Positions 6,789 through 6,957 of a stretch of 6,957 nucleotides of DNA are shown in pieces. Location: assembly GCA_947175585.1 (NCBI GenBank), contig CAMWNL010000085.1, positions 1 to 6,957 on the forward strand. Reading direction: 5' to 3'. The notes below the pieces were generated by a model that was not told the origin of the DNA, searched no databases, and saw nothing but the letters and a program-made list of their open reading frames with translations. The translations under genes and the position numbers were made by a program. This DNA is from an uncultured Bacteroidales bacterium. GTDB lineage: Bacteria > Bacteroidota > Bacteroidia > Bacteroidales > Muribaculaceae. How positions within the stretch are numbered: position 1 is the stretch's first letter; each line of letters starts with the position of its first letter.

Positions 6789-6876
6789 GATATTAAGACA
6801 TAAAGACAATGGGGAAGCTATGACGAAATTGGATTGGACATTAAGACAGAAAGACATAAAAACATAAAGACAGAGG
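6789..6876. repeat. Degenerate 8-bp tandem repeat (GACATWAA) in two blocks
   Basis: Block 1 (6789-6812) has three 8-base units: GATATTAA, GACATAAA and GACAATGG. Block 2 (6837-6876) has five: GACATTAA, GACAGAAA, GACATAAA, AACATAAA and GACAGAGG. The blocks share their borders, each beginning TGGAYATTAAGACA and ending AAAGACA plus two bases plus GGGG, as if one module had been copied and gained units. Both keep the same 8-base phase although 24 bases separate them. The tract is noncoding, lying between a terminator and the end of a convergent gene. No function is known to me; it may be replication slippage, a dispersed intergenic repeat, or a protein-binding tract. Confidence 0.65.
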
Positions 6877-6902
6877 GGGTTGATGGGGGAATTTATGTGT
6901 TG

Positions 6903-6957
6903 TTAATCTTCTCCCCAGACTGAATTGTCATTGCCGTCCCAGAAGGGTGAGTAGCTG
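6903..6957 (-). CDS. C-terminal end of an unidentified minus-strand gene (partial)
   Basis: On the minus strand the right edge of the window reads SYSPFWDGNDNSVWGED followed by TAA at 6903-6905. Of the two minus-strand frames that stay open from the edge until a stop near here, this one has the more protein-like composition, with two tryptophans and an acidic C-terminus. The gene would be convergent with the nucleotidyltransferase, fitting the terminator and spacer between them. Only 17 residues are visible and I do not recognise the family. The other frame (ending SGEKINNT) cannot be excluded. Confidence 0.45.
   Translation of the reverse strand, partial: SYSPFWDGNDNSVWGED

Noticed and set aside
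6891..6957. Alternative minus-strand frame ending SGEKINNT as the partial gene
   Set aside because: It is open but has a less protein-like composition than the overlapping WDGNDNSVWGED frame; kept only as a caveat.
1..6957. CRISPR array, insertion sequence, tRNA, defence or toxin-antitoxin system
   Set aside because: No spaced direct repeats, transposase, integrase, nuclease or small paired genes were seen; every large open frame is accounted for by the genes listed.

Overview
The window looks like a piece of a Bacteroidota chromosome, most likely order Bacteroidales and possibly a Muribaculaceae-type gut commensal. The evidence is a large Bacteroidota-style Ig-like lipoprotein, a thiol oxidoreductase with the N-terminal region typical of that phylum, genes that start without clear Shine-Dalgarno sequences, and two exact matches to the Bacteroidetes -7 promoter element TAnnTTTG. 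Family-level placement is inference; no rRNA or other taxonomic marker is present.

Layout. At 1-492 (+) is the end of a dihydrofolate reductase gene missing only its first few codons. It converges on a three-gene minus-strand cluster, read right to left: glycerate 2-kinase (2606-3754), a periplasmic thioredoxin-fold protein with a CHVC motif (1751-2602, 3 bp after the kinase), and an AraJ-type MFS efflux transporter (537-1688, after a 62-bp gap holding an inverted repeat). A 98-bp divergent promoter region (3755-3852) separates this cluster from a plus-strand pair: a 686-residue Ig-like lipoprotein (3853-5913) and a LicC/MobA-like nucleotidyltransferase (5989-6705). The gap between these two contains a perfect GC-rich hairpin. 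A strong intrinsic terminator follows the nucleotidyltransferase, then a degenerate 8-bp tandem repeat tract, then what appears to be the last 17 codons of a minus-strand gene that continues beyond the window.

Function. The genes are mostly housekeeping or envelope functions: folate reduction, glycerate entry into glycolysis, extracytoplasmic thiol chemistry, small-molecule efflux, a cell-envelope lipoprotein, and activation of a sugar or alcohol phosphate. No pathway obviously joins the kinase, thioredoxin-like protein and transporter; their co-transcription is inferred from spacing only.

I see no defence system, CRISPR array, insertion sequence, tRNA or rRNA, and no clear candidate for a new system. 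The least explained sequences are noncoding: the 8-bp repeat tract, the GGACGCACC hairpin, the inverted repeat ahead of araJ and the paired divergent -7 elements. No gene-free stretch exceeds 300 bases.
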